From a virus: a stretch of 20,738 nucleotides of DNA. Below, piece by piece: positions 1 through 7,657 of this stretch. The notes beneath the pieces are model-generated. The model was not told where the DNA came from and did not search any database. It saw only the letters and a program-made list of their open reading frames with translations. The stretch is taken from positions 1-20,738 of the IMG/VR virus record IMGVR_UViG_3300025131_000529. One strand, given 5' to 3'. Both the position numbers and the translations under genes were made by a program. How positions within the stretch are numbered: the stretch's first letter is position 1; each line of letters opens with the position of its first letter.

Positions 1-135
1 TGCCAGTTAGCACAGCTAGAAATGGGTATTCGGGAGCAAAACGAGTTGGAATACATGCCTGATGATAAATTGCAGGAATTGGCCGATAGGGCGTTTAAAA
101 AGCTAAAAACCAACCTGGATTCGGTGAAGGAATGA
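1..135 (+). CDS. C-terminal end of an unidentified upstream protein (partial)
   Basis: Frame 1 is open from the first base of the window to a TGA at 133-135, giving the last 44 residues of a protein that starts outside the window. The visible part is charged and looks helical, with alternating Leu and Lys/Glu near the end (ADRAFKKLKTNLDSVKE). I recognise no family. Its stop overlaps the ATG of the next gene at 132 (ATGA), and the GAAGGA at 126-131 inside its tail can serve as ribosome binding site for that gene, so the two are probably one transcript and translationally coupled. No function can be assigned from 44 residues. Confidence 0.7.
   Translation, partial: CQLAQLEMGIREQNELEYMPDDKLQELADRAFKKLKTNLDSVKE
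127..131 (+). promoter_or_regulatory. Ribosome binding site that bears on the PP-loop ATPase start
   Basis: AAGGA at 127-131 abuts ATG 132 with no spacing but is 9 bases from ATG 141. Spacing favours 141, while the ATGA overlap with the upstream stop favours 132 by reinitiation. Both are possible; the difference is three residues and does not affect the PP-loop. Confidence 0.4.
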
Positions 136-1085
136 GCACAATGCTAAATGAGATTCGAGATTCGGGCCGTCCTATTGTCTGCTCTGTATCTGGAGGTAAA
201 GACTCAACCGCGATGGCACTCTGGCTAAAAGAGCAAGGGTTGCATGAGACTAACCCGCTATTTTTTGTCTTCTCTGATACAGGGTGGGAACACGCTGAAT
301 TATACACCTATATTTATGACTATCTGAATGAGCGGGTTTTTGATGGGAAGCTCCACACCGTTAAATCGAAAAAATACCCCGGAGGAATGCCGGAACTAGT
401 AGAAAAGCGCGGGATGTTCCCGAGTCGTAAAATTAGGTTCTGCACCCAGGAGCTTAAAATCTTTCCGATTCGGGACTTTATAAGGGAAATTCGGGAGCAA
501 TACCCTGACCTTGAGAAACCGATTAATGCGGTAGGTATTCGGGCGGCTGAGTCTAAAGCACGGTCAAACATGCTCGAATTTGAACCCGGTACGATGCTAG
601 AGCGCGGCCCGAAGTCGGCGACCCTCTGTGATACTTGGCGACCCTTGATCACATGGGTTGTGCAGGATGTTGTGGATATCCATACGAGAAATCAGGTCCA
701 GCCTTGCCCGTTGTACTTGCGTGATGAGTTGCCCGCAAGTCGTGTTGGCTGCTGGCCGTGCATTATGAGCCGCAAAGAGGAAATCCGCGCAGTCGCAAAA
801 ACAGACCCGGCAAGAATTGAACAAATCCAAGATCTTGAAACCCTGGTGGCTGATAAGGCGCGGGAGCGATATGCGGCAAAAGGGGAGACATTCGATACCC
901 TTGGGTACACGCCGCCCACGTATTTTCAATCAAGGGAAGGCGACGGGTCAATGTGGCCAATTGCTGACGTGGTTAAGTGGTCCTATACAAAACATGGTGG
1001 AAAACAATACGAATTTTTTCTACCCTCCAAAGAAGAGCGTGGGTGTGGGATGTGGGGTCTATGTGACATGGGACCGGAGGATTAG
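132..1085 (+). CDS. PAPS reductase-superfamily PP-loop ATPase
   Basis: This 317-residue protein belongs to the phosphoadenosine phosphosulfate reductase / adenine nucleotide alpha hydrolase superfamily. The PP-loop SGGKDS lies at residues 20-25 after a short beta strand (PIVCSVS), and FSDTGWE at 47-53 fits the second strand. C104 sits in RFCTQELKIFP, the CT-x-x-LK-x-x-P pattern typical of the family. A CxxC (GCWPC, C207 and C210) and a C-terminal pair (C305, C311) could bind a metal or Fe-S cluster. Family members activate a substrate with ATP in sulfate assimilation, thiolation or DNA phosphorothioation (DndC); which applies here cannot be read from sequence, and no other Dnd-type gene is visible. 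Start: ATG 132 overlaps the previous stop, but AAGGA at 127-131 touches it directly; ATG 141 is 9 bases from that AAGGA and is the better-spaced alternative (314 residues). It precedes the acyltransferase gene by 6 bases. Confidence 0.85.
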   Translation: MSTMLNEIRDSGRPIVCSVSGGKDSTAMALWLKEQGLHETNPLFFVFSDTGWEHAELYTYIYDYLNERVFDGKLHTVKSKKYPGGMPELVEKRGMFPSRKIRFCTQELKIFPIRDFIREIREQYPDLEKPINAVGIRAAESKARSNMLEFEPGTMLERGPKSATLCDTWRPLITWVVQDVVDIHTRNQVQPCPLYLRDELPASRVGCWPCIMSRKEEIRAVAKTDPARIEQIQDLETLVADKARERYAAKGETFDTLGYTPPTYFQSREGDGSMWPIADVVKWSYTKHGGKQYEFFLPSKEERGCGMWGLCDMGPED

Positions 1086-1091
1086 CGCGCC

Positions 1092-1673
1092 ATGAGCAGA
1101 CTGCACGAAGACGCCGAAAAATACCTTGCTCCGAGCAGGTTGCGGGATGGGGTGACGGAGGCGTCTCCTAAATTCAACCCGATTCGGGATTCCAAGCGTT
1201 TACCTATCCGGGTGCGTCAAGCTGATGAGGGTGATGCGAGCTTCATCTACTCTAGTTGGTTAAAAAGCTACGCGGCCCAGAACAAGGACCAGCCGAAGTT
1301 CACGATTTACGAGATGCACCGGGAAGTGGTTAGCCGGTTGCTTGAGAGTGGGATTACCCTGGTGGCCTGTATGGAGGATGACCCTGACCAAGTGCTTGCC
1401 TGGTTATGCGGTCAGAGGATTCCAAAATTCCTAATTGTTCATTATTGCTATACGAAAGCACCGTTCCGGAAATTCGGGCTGGCTAGGACGCTGCTAAATG
1501 CGTTCGATTATCGACAAGGCGAACCGATTGTGATTTCCCACAAGGGGTATATTTGTAAGGACTTAAAGGGGAAATACAACTTTTTACACATTCCCCATCT
1601 TCAACAAGAGGGTGGGTTGGCACACATGGAGGAGATTTATAATGCGCGTAGTAGCACTGCAACTGACGGCTAA
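1092..1673 (+). CDS. GNAT-like acyltransferase (phage type)
   Basis: This is a 193-residue protein. Residues about 40-160 follow the GNAT fold order: strand and helix IRVRQADEGDASFIYSSWLKSY, a central strand around VLAWLCGQ, then strand beta4 and the acyl-CoA binding turn LIVHYCYTKAPFRKFGLARTLL. The usual Q/R-x-x-G-x-G/A pyrophosphate loop is represented by RKFGLA, so acyl-CoA binding is plausible though the loop is divergent. The FIxxSWLxSY followed by HYxYxKxxFRxxGLA pattern matches, from memory, a family common in tailed phages. Substrate is unknown. GGAGG at 1076-1080 lies 11 bases before the ATG. The 3' end overlaps the next gene by 32 bases. Its position between a PP-loop ATPase and the terminase suggests co-expression with late genes or a nucleic-acid or protein modification role; that is inference. 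Confidence 0.7.
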   Translation: MSRLHEDAEKYLAPSRLRDGVTEASPKFNPIRDSKRLPIRVRQADEGDASFIYSSWLKSYAAQNKDQPKFTIYEMHREVVSRLLESGITLVACMEDDPDQVLAWLCGQRIPKFLIVHYCYTKAPFRKFGLARTLLNAFDYRQGEPIVISHKGYICKDLKGKYNFLHIPHLQQEGGLAHMEEIYNARSSTATDG

Positions 1674-1944
1674 CGCAAAGCCACTGCTGAACAATACGTT
1701 TATTAATACGGAGTTAAAGCAGCACCAGGAATTTGAGATGCACCTCAACAATAACATGATTGAGATTATCCACCGGGAGAAGGGGGCCTTTATTATTCCG
1801 TTAACTTCGGTTTCCTGGTTTCGCCCTGACCCGATTGGTACCGGCCCTACAGTAAAGAAACGCCGAGGCCGCCCACGAAAGTCCACGCCTATTGTGACTA
1901 AGGTTGCCACCGTGGCTAAGGCGGAGCCAGAATCAACCAACTAA
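1642..1944 (+). CDS. Small AT-hook protein upstream of terminase; candidate small terminase or DNA-binding protein
   Basis: A 100-residue protein. I chose ATG 1642, since GGAGGAG at 1628-1634 is ideally spaced 7 bases before it; an upstream in-frame start at 1612 lacks such a site. Residues 1-60 look like a small mixed alpha/beta domain ending in IIPLTSVSWFRP. Residues 72-81 (KKRRGRPRKS) are a textbook AT-hook, a minor-groove binding motif with a GRP core flanked by basic residues, followed by a Lys/Ala/Pro tail. Its stop overlaps the terminase start (TAATG, 1942-1946). Gene position directly before terL is where the small terminase subunit usually sits, and no other candidate is visible here. 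However, I see no helix-turn-helix, and the length is short, so this is a suggestion from context plus a DNA-binding motif only. Confidence 0.6.
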   Translation: MRVVALQLTANAKPLLNNTFINTELKQHQEFEMHLNNNMIEIIHREKGAFIIPLTSVSWFRPDPIGTGPTVKKRRGRPRKSTPIVTKVATVAKAEPESTN

Positions 1945-3386
1945 TGACCAAAGAGCATGACGCAAGAGCGGTTATCCGCGAATATATCAAACGGTTTGGC
2001 GAAACTCCCCAAGTCGATGATGAGTCATTGCCCGATAGAACTTTTCGCTGGAAAGAGGACCTATTTGAATACCAGCGAAACTTTATTGATGACCCGTCTC
2101 ATTTTAAGACAGCGTTATGTTCTCGTCGTTCAGGTAAGACTTATGCTTGCTGTTACTACCTAATTGAAACTGCGACGAAGCACCCTGACAGCCTTAGTGC
2201 TTATATCGGTTTGTCTAGGCGTAGTGCGAAGCGGTTGATGTGGCAGGAGATGAAGCGGGCGAATAGAAAATATATGTTGGGGATTAAGTTTAATAACTCT
2301 GAGTTGGTGGCTACGCTCCAGAATGGGGCTCAGATTATTTTAACGGGGGCAAATGATGAAGCTGACATCGATAAGTTACGGGGTTCTACTTACCGTCTTG
2401 TTGTTCTTGATGAAGCGGCCAGCTTTGGAGCCCATATGGACTCCCTTGTTGAAGAGGTACTTGAACCGGCGCTAGTGGACCATAATGGGACACTGGCTAT
2501 GATTGGTACACCTTCGGCGGCATGCTCTGGCCTGTTCTATCGTGCGACAACGGAATCTGATTTTGGGTATACAAATCACCACTGGACGATTCTCGAAAAC
2601 CCGTACATTCCCCATGCTAAGGATTGGCTTGATAGACGGATGAAGCAAAAGGGCTGGAATGACGAGAACCCTATCTACTTGCGTGAGTGGCGTGGGCGGT
2701 GGATTAGAAGCTTTGACTCGTTAGTCTATCAGTTCAACGAAGACCGGAATGTTGTAAACACTCTGCCTTGGGATGACCATGACTGGCACTATATCCTCGG
2801 GGTAGATTTAGGTTACGAAGACGCTACAGCCTTTATTATTGGGGCTTTTTGTGAAGACTTGCCAGATTTCTACATCGTGGAGGATTACAAGAGTAGCAAA
2901 ATGCTACCCTCTGATATTGCCGAGAAGATTAAGCAGTACGACCGGGAATATGACTTTCGCGTAATGGTTGCAGATACAGGCGGTTTAGGAAAAAGCATCG
3001 TAGAAGAATTTCGTTATCGTCACGGCTTGGCAATACGAGCTGCGGAGAAACGGAATAAGCTGAGTTACATTGAGTTAATGAACTCGGACTTATCGGCAAG
3101 TAGAATAAAAGTCTTAGAAGGCTGTAGCGTTTTGGACGAATGGCGGTTACTCCAGTGGGACGAAGACCGGCCTAAAGAAGATGACCGGTTTGAAAACCAC
3201 CTAGCGGATGCAGCACTATACGCTTGGCGTGAGTCTCGGCACTATGCGAGTGTACCAAGAGAAGTAGAGCCCGAGGTTGGTTCTGAGGAATACTATAAGC
3301 GCTTAAGCGACCGGCACGAAAAGCAACTACTCGACAAACTAGAGCATGGAGAAGGGAGCCTATGGTGGGAAAATATACGGCACTAG
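1944..3386 (+). CDS. terL: Terminase large subunit (packaging ATPase and nuclease)
   Basis: The motor that pumps and cuts concatemeric phage DNA at the portal. The 480-residue length is normal. In the N-terminal ATPase domain, the Walker A-type loop is SRRSGKT (60-66), the Walker B strand with catalytic Glu is LVVLDEAA (152-159; D156, E157), and the coupling motif is IGTP (187-190). The C-terminal RNase H-like nuclease shows its acidic residues in GVDLGYEDAT (D288), VADTGG (D344) and HLADAALYA (D422), so the protein appears intact. ATG 1944 overlaps the upstream TAA. No close Shine-Dalgarno sequence is visible (nearest purine run is about 17 bases away), so translation probably depends on reinitiation from the AT-hook gene. 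The next small gene begins inside its last 25 bases. Confidence 0.95.
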   Translation: MTKEHDARAVIREYIKRFGETPQVDDESLPDRTFRWKEDLFEYQRNFIDDPSHFKTALCSRRSGKTYACCYYLIETATKHPDSLSAYIGLSRRSAKRLMWQEMKRANRKYMLGIKFNNSELVATLQNGAQIILTGANDEADIDKLRGSTYRLVVLDEAASFGAHMDSLVEEVLEPALVDHNGTLAMIGTPSAACSGLFYRATTESDFGYTNHHWTILENPYIPHAKDWLDRRMKQKGWNDENPIYLREWRGRWIRSFDSLVYQFNEDRNVVNTLPWDDHDWHYILGVDLGYEDATAFIIGAFCEDLPDFYIVEDYKSSKMLPSDIAEKIKQYDREYDFRVMVADTGGLGKSIVEEFRYRHGLAIRAAEKRNKLSYIELMNSDLSASRIKVLEGCSVLDEWRLLQWDEDRPKEDDRFENHLADAALYAWRESRHYASVPREVEPEVGSEEYYKRLSDRHEKQLLDKLEHGEGSLWWENIRH

Positions 3387-3568
3387 ATGACCAAATCGTA
3401 GAGATGGTAACGTTTATGCGTAAAAACGGGGTCAAACGGTTAGTCATGACTGATAATGGAATCGAAGTTGAATTCCAAGACCGGGGGCCTATGAACGTGT
3501 ACCCCGAGTTAAATTCCACCGGCTCCGACGAAACCTCATATTACTACATCGATAAGGACAAAAACTAA
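3362..3568 (+). CDS. Small unknown protein between terminase and portal
   Basis: A 68-residue acidic protein with a compact alpha/beta look: a helix (DDQIVEMVTFMRKNGVKRL) followed by a beta hairpin (RLVMTDNGIEVEF) and a tail rich in Tyr and Asp. I do not recognise a family. It is supported as a gene by a strong purine run (GGAGAAGGGAG) just before the ATG, by its fit between two late genes (25-base overlap with terL) and by the TAATG overlap of its stop with the portal start. Genes of this size in this position are frequent in podovirus-like genomes and usually uncharacterised. Confidence 0.65.
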   Translation: MVGKYTALDDQIVEMVTFMRKNGVKRLVMTDNGIEVEFQDRGPMNVYPELNSTGSDETSYYYIDKDKN

Positions 3569-5445
3569 TGTACAAGCCCAAAGAATTCTGGTGGGAACAA
3601 ACCAAGGATATTCATGACGACGTTTTTTCGGCGGTCACTACACTGGCCGAAGACCAAAGCAACCGCACGAAGGATAACCTAAACTGGCTACGCTTGTTCT
3701 CGAATATTAACGCCAGTGGCTTGAATTCGCACGATTACTCTCGGCGCTCGGGCTCTAGAGCCGATGACGTTACTCTAAACATTGTTCATTCAATGTGTAC
3801 GACGGTAACGAGCAAGATTGCTAAGAACCGGCCCAAGATTACTTTCCTAACTTCTGGCGGTGACTGGTCCCTGAAGCGTAAGGCAAAACTGCTTGATAAG
3901 TTTGTAAACGGGCAATTCTACGCCACCGATATCTATACAACTGCCCCCAAGGTATTTTTAGACGCCGCCGTTTTTGGGACGGGCGTTATGAAGATTTATC
4001 AGGACGGGGAGCGGATTATTTCTGAACGCGTGTTTCCCAATGAGGTAATTTGCGATGACGCTGAAAGCTTTTATGGAAAACCTCGGCAAATGTTCCAGCG
4101 AAAGATTGTATCGCGTGAAGTGCTCTTGGCGGCGTATCCTGACTTTGAAAAGGAGATTTTAAATGCTTCAAAGGCTGAAACGAACAACTCTGGGGAAAGT
4201 GTTACGTCGAATCAAGTCGAGTGCGTGGAAGCTTGGCATTTGGCTAGTAAAAAGGGTTCCCCTGATGGCAGGCATTGTATTGCTTTAGATAATTGCACTT
4301 TACTAGATGAGCCCTACGATAAAGACTTCTTTCCTTTCGTTTTTATCCGTTGGACCGAGAATTTACTCGGTTTTTGGGGCCAAGGGCTCGCCGAACAGCT
4401 TCTAGGTGTCCAAGTAGAGATAAATAAGCTCCTGAACCGCATTCAGGAACAAATGCACCTGGCAACTCCCAAGGTATTCATCGAAACGGGCTCTAAAATC
4501 TCTAAGGCCCATATCAACAACGAAGTTTGGGGCGTAATCGAGTACACCGGGACTAAGCCGGATTTCCATGTGCCTAGAACGACCACTGGTGAGGTATTCT
4601 CTCATCTAGACCGGTTGTTTGGCCGCGCTTATGAGGTTGCCGGTATTTCCGAGATGGCGGCACAGGCTAAAAAGCCCGCCGGTTTAGATTCCGGGGTAGC
4701 TATTCGGGAGTTCTCCGACATCCAATCTGAGCGCTTTATGTTGGTAGCTCAGGGATACGAGAACTTATTTTTGACAGCGGCCCGTCAAATGATTGACATC
4801 GCCCGCGACATTGAAGAGCAGGGCAATACTTACGAGGTGATTAGTCATGGGGACAAGTATATTGAGCGGATTAAGTGGAAGGATATCGACCTTGAAGAAG
4901 ACCAATATGTTATGCAGATTTATCCGACTTCGCTATTATCAAGTACTCCGGCCGCAAAGCTACAAACGATACAAGAGATGGCTCAAACGGGCCTCTTAAA
5001 CCCCACCGAGGCGCGGGCCTTACTCGATTATCCAGATTTAGAAGCTGTAAACCAGTTGGCTACTGCATTTATTGACGACGTGGACCTTCTGATTGAGGAA
5101 ATGATTGAAAAGGGGCGTTATCATCCCCCCGAAACGTTCTCTAATCTTGAATTTGCGATTCAGAGGGTCCAGTCGGCTTATTTACGCGCAAAAATTGACA
5201 AAGTTCCGGAAGAGCGCCTGGAATTGCTCCGCCGATACATGGATGACGCAATTCGGGTAATTCAGACCCAACAAATGGCACAACAAGCGACCCAACAAGC
5301 GATGGCACCGGAGGGGGCTTCCGCACCGGGTGGTGGGGCTCCTGCGCCGGGGGCTCCGCCGATGGAAGGGGCTCCGCCGGAAGCAGGTCTTGAGCCTGGG
5401 GCAATGCCGCCTGCAATAGCTGAACAAATCGCTGGAATGCAATAA
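3568..5445 (+). CDS. Portal protein (head-tail connector dodecamer)
   Basis: This 625-residue protein has the hallmarks of a podovirus-type portal. An N-terminal helical region includes NIVHSMCTTVTSKIAKNRPKI (71-91). A conserved core lies at about 260-300 (FPFVFIRWTENLLGFWGQGLAEQLLGVQVEINKLLN in outline, with the GxGLAEQLLxxQxEIN helix), followed by the stem and crown region (about 340-415) with GxVAIREFSDIQSERF. The C-terminal 50 residues are a low-complexity Gln then Pro/Gly/Ala/Glu tail ending in AIAEQIAGMQ, a peptide repeated in the gene at 13538. The portal forms the ring through which DNA is packaged and ejected. Location after terL and before the scaffold fits. AAGGA at 3554-3558 is 9 bases before ATG 3568, which overlaps the upstream TAA. 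Confidence 0.9.
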   Translation: MYKPKEFWWEQTKDIHDDVFSAVTTLAEDQSNRTKDNLNWLRLFSNINASGLNSHDYSRRSGSRADDVTLNIVHSMCTTVTSKIAKNRPKITFLTSGGDWSLKRKAKLLDKFVNGQFYATDIYTTAPKVFLDAAVFGTGVMKIYQDGERIISERVFPNEVICDDAESFYGKPRQMFQRKIVSREVLLAAYPDFEKEILNASKAETNNSGESVTSNQVECVEAWHLASKKGSPDGRHCIALDNCTLLDEPYDKDFFPFVFIRWTENLLGFWGQGLAEQLLGVQVEINKLLNRIQEQMHLATPKVFIETGSKISKAHINNEVWGVIEYTGTKPDFHVPRTTTGEVFSHLDRLFGRAYEVAGISEMAAQAKKPAGLDSGVAIREFSDIQSERFMLVAQGYENLFLTAARQMIDIARDIEEQGNTYEVISHGDKYIERIKWKDIDLEEDQYVMQIYPTSLLSSTPAAKLQTIQEMAQTGLLNPTEARALLDYPDLEAVNQLATAFIDDVDLLIEEMIEKGRYHPPETFSNLEFAIQRVQSAYLRAKIDKVPEERLELLRRYMDDAIRVIQTQQMAQQATQQAMAPEGASAPGGGAPAPGAPPMEGAPPEAGLEPGAMPPAIAEQIAGMQ

Positions 5446-5475
5446 ACCTTAAATTCACACCACTAGGAGAGAAAT

Positions 5476-6378
5476 ATGTCTGAAGCGGAAGTAACTGCGT
5501 CTGAAATTGTTGAACACGCCCAAGGGGGGGAAAATGAAGTTCAACCTGAAGTTTCTGAGCCGGGTAATGGGGCGGCGGAAGTCCAAGAGCCGCCTTCAAA
5601 TGGAAGTGAAGTGGTGGAATCGGGTGAGTCACAAGCTGAACGGGCTGCGTTTGCTCGACAGTTTGCAAACCTCGCTAGACAAGAAAGACGGTTCCGAGAA
5701 GAAAAGCAAGAATTCAAAGGGGTAAAAAAGAAAGCGACTGAGTTGGAAGGCCTGCAAGATATGGCCAAATCCGACCCTATGCAGTTCTTGGAGAAGTTCG
5801 GAATCTCCTATGATGCCCTAACTCGGCGGGTAATTAACGATGGAAATGTTGCAATTGAAGACGTGGTTGCCCAACAGGCCAAAGAAATCGAAGCATTAAA
5901 AGAATTAAATCGAAAACAGAGCGAAGAGCGAGAAAATAGGTCGAAGAAAAGGGAATACGAACAGACTTATAACGGGTTTATTGACAAAATCAAAGAATTC
6001 GTTGAAAATGATAATCAATACGAGATGATTAAGGCTCACGATGCCTACCATACCGTTTACGAGGTCATGCAAGAGCAATTTGCTCACGATGGCACCGTGC
6101 TTGAATACGACCAAGCGGCCAATATGGTGGAACGGTATTATGAGGATGAAGCCGAACGCTATTTTAAGAGTAGCAAGCTGAGAGACCGTTATAAGGGACA
6201 CTGGCAACCTGAGCCAGAAACAGCGCAAGACGTTAAGCCTAGCCAGCCAGCAGTTAAATCAAGGCCAAAAACACTTTCAAATCAATTAACGTCGCAGACG
6301 CCTGCGCGTGACAATGAACTTCCGTCTAGGGAAGAGTCACTTGAGAGGGCGGCTGCTATTATGCGCGGCGAGATTTAA
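5476..6378 (+). CDS. Capsid scaffolding protein
   Basis: A 300-residue, highly charged protein without hydrophobic core segments. The first 50 residues are acidic and low in complexity. Residues about 55-100 and 125-180 are Glu/Lys/Gln/Arg-rich and predicted by eye to be coiled coil (for example ARQERRFREEKQEFKGVKKK). The protein ends in a short basic and amphipathic helix (REESLERAAAIMRGEI), as in scaffolds that bind coat protein through their C-terminus. Position between portal and major capsid protein is diagnostic of scaffold genes. It should direct procapsid assembly and leave the mature head. Assignment rests on composition and position, as scaffolds share little sequence. The ATG is preceded by AGGAGAG at 5465-5471. 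Confidence 0.8.
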   Translation: MSEAEVTASEIVEHAQGGENEVQPEVSEPGNGAAEVQEPPSNGSEVVESGESQAERAAFARQFANLARQERRFREEKQEFKGVKKKATELEGLQDMAKSDPMQFLEKFGISYDALTRRVINDGNVAIEDVVAQQAKEIEALKELNRKQSEERENRSKKREYEQTYNGFIDKIKEFVENDNQYEMIKAHDAYHTVYEVMQEQFAHDGTVLEYDQAANMVERYYEDEAERYFKSSKLRDRYKGHWQPEPETAQDVKPSQPAVKSRPKTLSNQLTSQTPARDNELPSREESLERAAAIMRGEI

Positions 6379-6386
6379 ACTTGTAG

Positions 6387-6411
6387 TTTTCTCGCCCTTA
6401 TAGCGAGGAAA
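6387..6411 (+). promoter_or_regulatory. Stem-loop burying the ribosome binding site of the major capsid gene
   Basis: CTCGC (6391-6395) pairs with GCGAG (6403-6407) around the 7-base loop CCTTATA. The stem can extend outward by a T-G wobble and three T-A pairs (6387-6390 with 6408-6411). The 3' arm contains the GCGAGGAA Shine-Dalgarno region that ends just before ATG 6414. Folding would hide the site; alternatively the hairpin may mark an mRNA processing end. The structure is seen in the sequence; the function is inference. Confidence 0.5.
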
Positions 6412-6413
6412 TT

Positions 6414-7631
6414 ATGGCCTTAACTACTGCGGTTACTGAAGCTCTTAAAGAACATTACAAACCCCAACGAATCAAAGAGATGGTTTACAAGAATAACCCT
6501 CTCCTTGCTCTAATTCCCAAATATACGAAATTCGGCGGCGAGAATATGCCAATGCCGATTATCACCACCGGACCACAACGGCGGTCGGCTACGTTTGCCA
6601 CTGGGCAAGCTAACACCTCAACCTCTAGTCTGAAGCAGTTCCTCTTAACTCGCGTTAGTGATTATTCCTTTGCGTCAATCTCGCATGAGGCAATCAAGGC
6701 GAGCCAGGGCAACGCTGATGCATTTATCCGATATGCCACCATGGAAATCGACGGGGCTATTCATAGCCTTAAGCGTTCTTTGGCTGTTGGTCTATACCGT
6801 GATGGTTCTGGCTCCATTGGCCAGTCTGAAGATAACCCAGATGGTAGTTATGCAAATCTGACGCTCATCGATGAAGAGGATGTATCCAATTTTGAAGTTG
6901 GGATGGAAATTGCTTTCTACGATAACGACGGAACTGGTAACGGCCCAGGTACAGCCAGAAGCGCAACCCGCGTAATTAGTGCGATTGACCGATCTGCTAC
7001 TCTTAAGTCGTTAACTTTTTCATCAAACATCCCCGTGGACGTTGCTTACCAAGACCACCTTGTTCAGGCGGGCGATTTGGATGCAAAGATTAGCGGCCTA
7101 GAAGCTTGGTGTCCTGCATCGGCTCCGGGCGCGACATCTTTCTTTGGTGTTGATCGTACAACGGACACTAGCCGCTTAGGTGGCAATCGTTCTGATGGTA
7201 GCGCAAAGCCAATTGAAGAGGCGTTGATTGACGGCTTGAGTTTGGCAGCGCGTAACGGTGGGGCTCCAAGTCATATTTTTGTGGATTATGCTACCTATGC
7301 AAATCTTGAAAAGGCCCTTGGGTCCAAGGTCCAGTATGACAAGCTAAAGGCTTCCGATGCCAATGTTGGTTTTACGTCTTTGAAGATTCACGGCCCCGCT
7401 GGAACGGTTGACGTTATTCCTGACATTAACTGCCAGCCAAATGTTGCTTGGGCGCTTCAACTAGATACTTGGTCCTTGAATAGCTTGGGTGAAGCCCCGC
7501 AAATTCTTGACCTTGATGGAAACAACATGCTTCGAGAAGCTTCTGCTGATGCTTACGAGGTTCGCATGGGTTTTTACGGAAACTGTGCCACTGTTGCTCC
7601 TGGTTGGAATTGCCGAATTGCCTTGGCTTAA
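6414..7631 (+). CDS. Major capsid protein (HK97-fold type)
   Basis: The 405-residue length and the position directly after the scaffold fit the shell subunit. The start MALTTAVTEALKEHY..NNPLLALIPK is a typical N-arm. A long region with LTRVSDYSFASISHEAIKAS and a helix around AFIRYATMEIDGAIHSLKRSL corresponds to the spine helix area. The C-terminal half contains the common coat pattern GAPSHIFVDYATYANLEKAL followed by strands (FTSLKIHGPAGTVDVIPD) and ends with EVRMGFYGNCATVAPGWNCRIAL, as in many podovirus-like coat proteins. I infer an HK97-like fold from family resemblance; no protease domain or cleavage site is evident. Its ribosome binding site (GAGGAA) lies in the 3' arm of the hairpin at 6387-6411. 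Confidence 0.9.
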   Translation: MALTTAVTEALKEHYKPQRIKEMVYKNNPLLALIPKYTKFGGENMPMPIITTGPQRRSATFATGQANTSTSSLKQFLLTRVSDYSFASISHEAIKASQGNADAFIRYATMEIDGAIHSLKRSLAVGLYRDGSGSIGQSEDNPDGSYANLTLIDEEDVSNFEVGMEIAFYDNDGTGNGPGTARSATRVISAIDRSATLKSLTFSSNIPVDVAYQDHLVQAGDLDAKISGLEAWCPASAPGATSFFGVDRTTDTSRLGGNRSDGSAKPIEEALIDGLSLAARNGGAPSHIFVDYATYANLEKALGSKVQYDKLKASDANVGFTSLKIHGPAGTVDVIPDINCQPNVAWALQLDTWSLNSLGEAPQILDLDGNNMLREASADAYEVRMGFYGNCATVAPGWNCRIALA

Positions 7632-7657
7632 ACCTTAATTAGGAAAGGAGCCTAGAT

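Noticed and set aside
817-1095. 92-codon + strand frame inside the PP-loop ATPase gene
   Set aside because: Shadow of the recognised coding frame. No family resemblance and no supporting start signal.
5724-5730. A_AAA_AAG slippery heptamer in frame inside the scaffold gene
   Set aside because: The -1 frame stops after GAA AGC GAC TGA, no stable stem follows and no new domain would be reached. Probably just Lys codons, and a useful contrast with the site at 16695.
6381-6403. Possible promoter (TTGTAG ... TTATAG, or a T7-like TATAG core) before the major capsid gene
   Set aside because: The two boxes are only 11 bases apart, and the match to the T7 consensus is weak beyond TATAG. The hairpin explains the sequence better.
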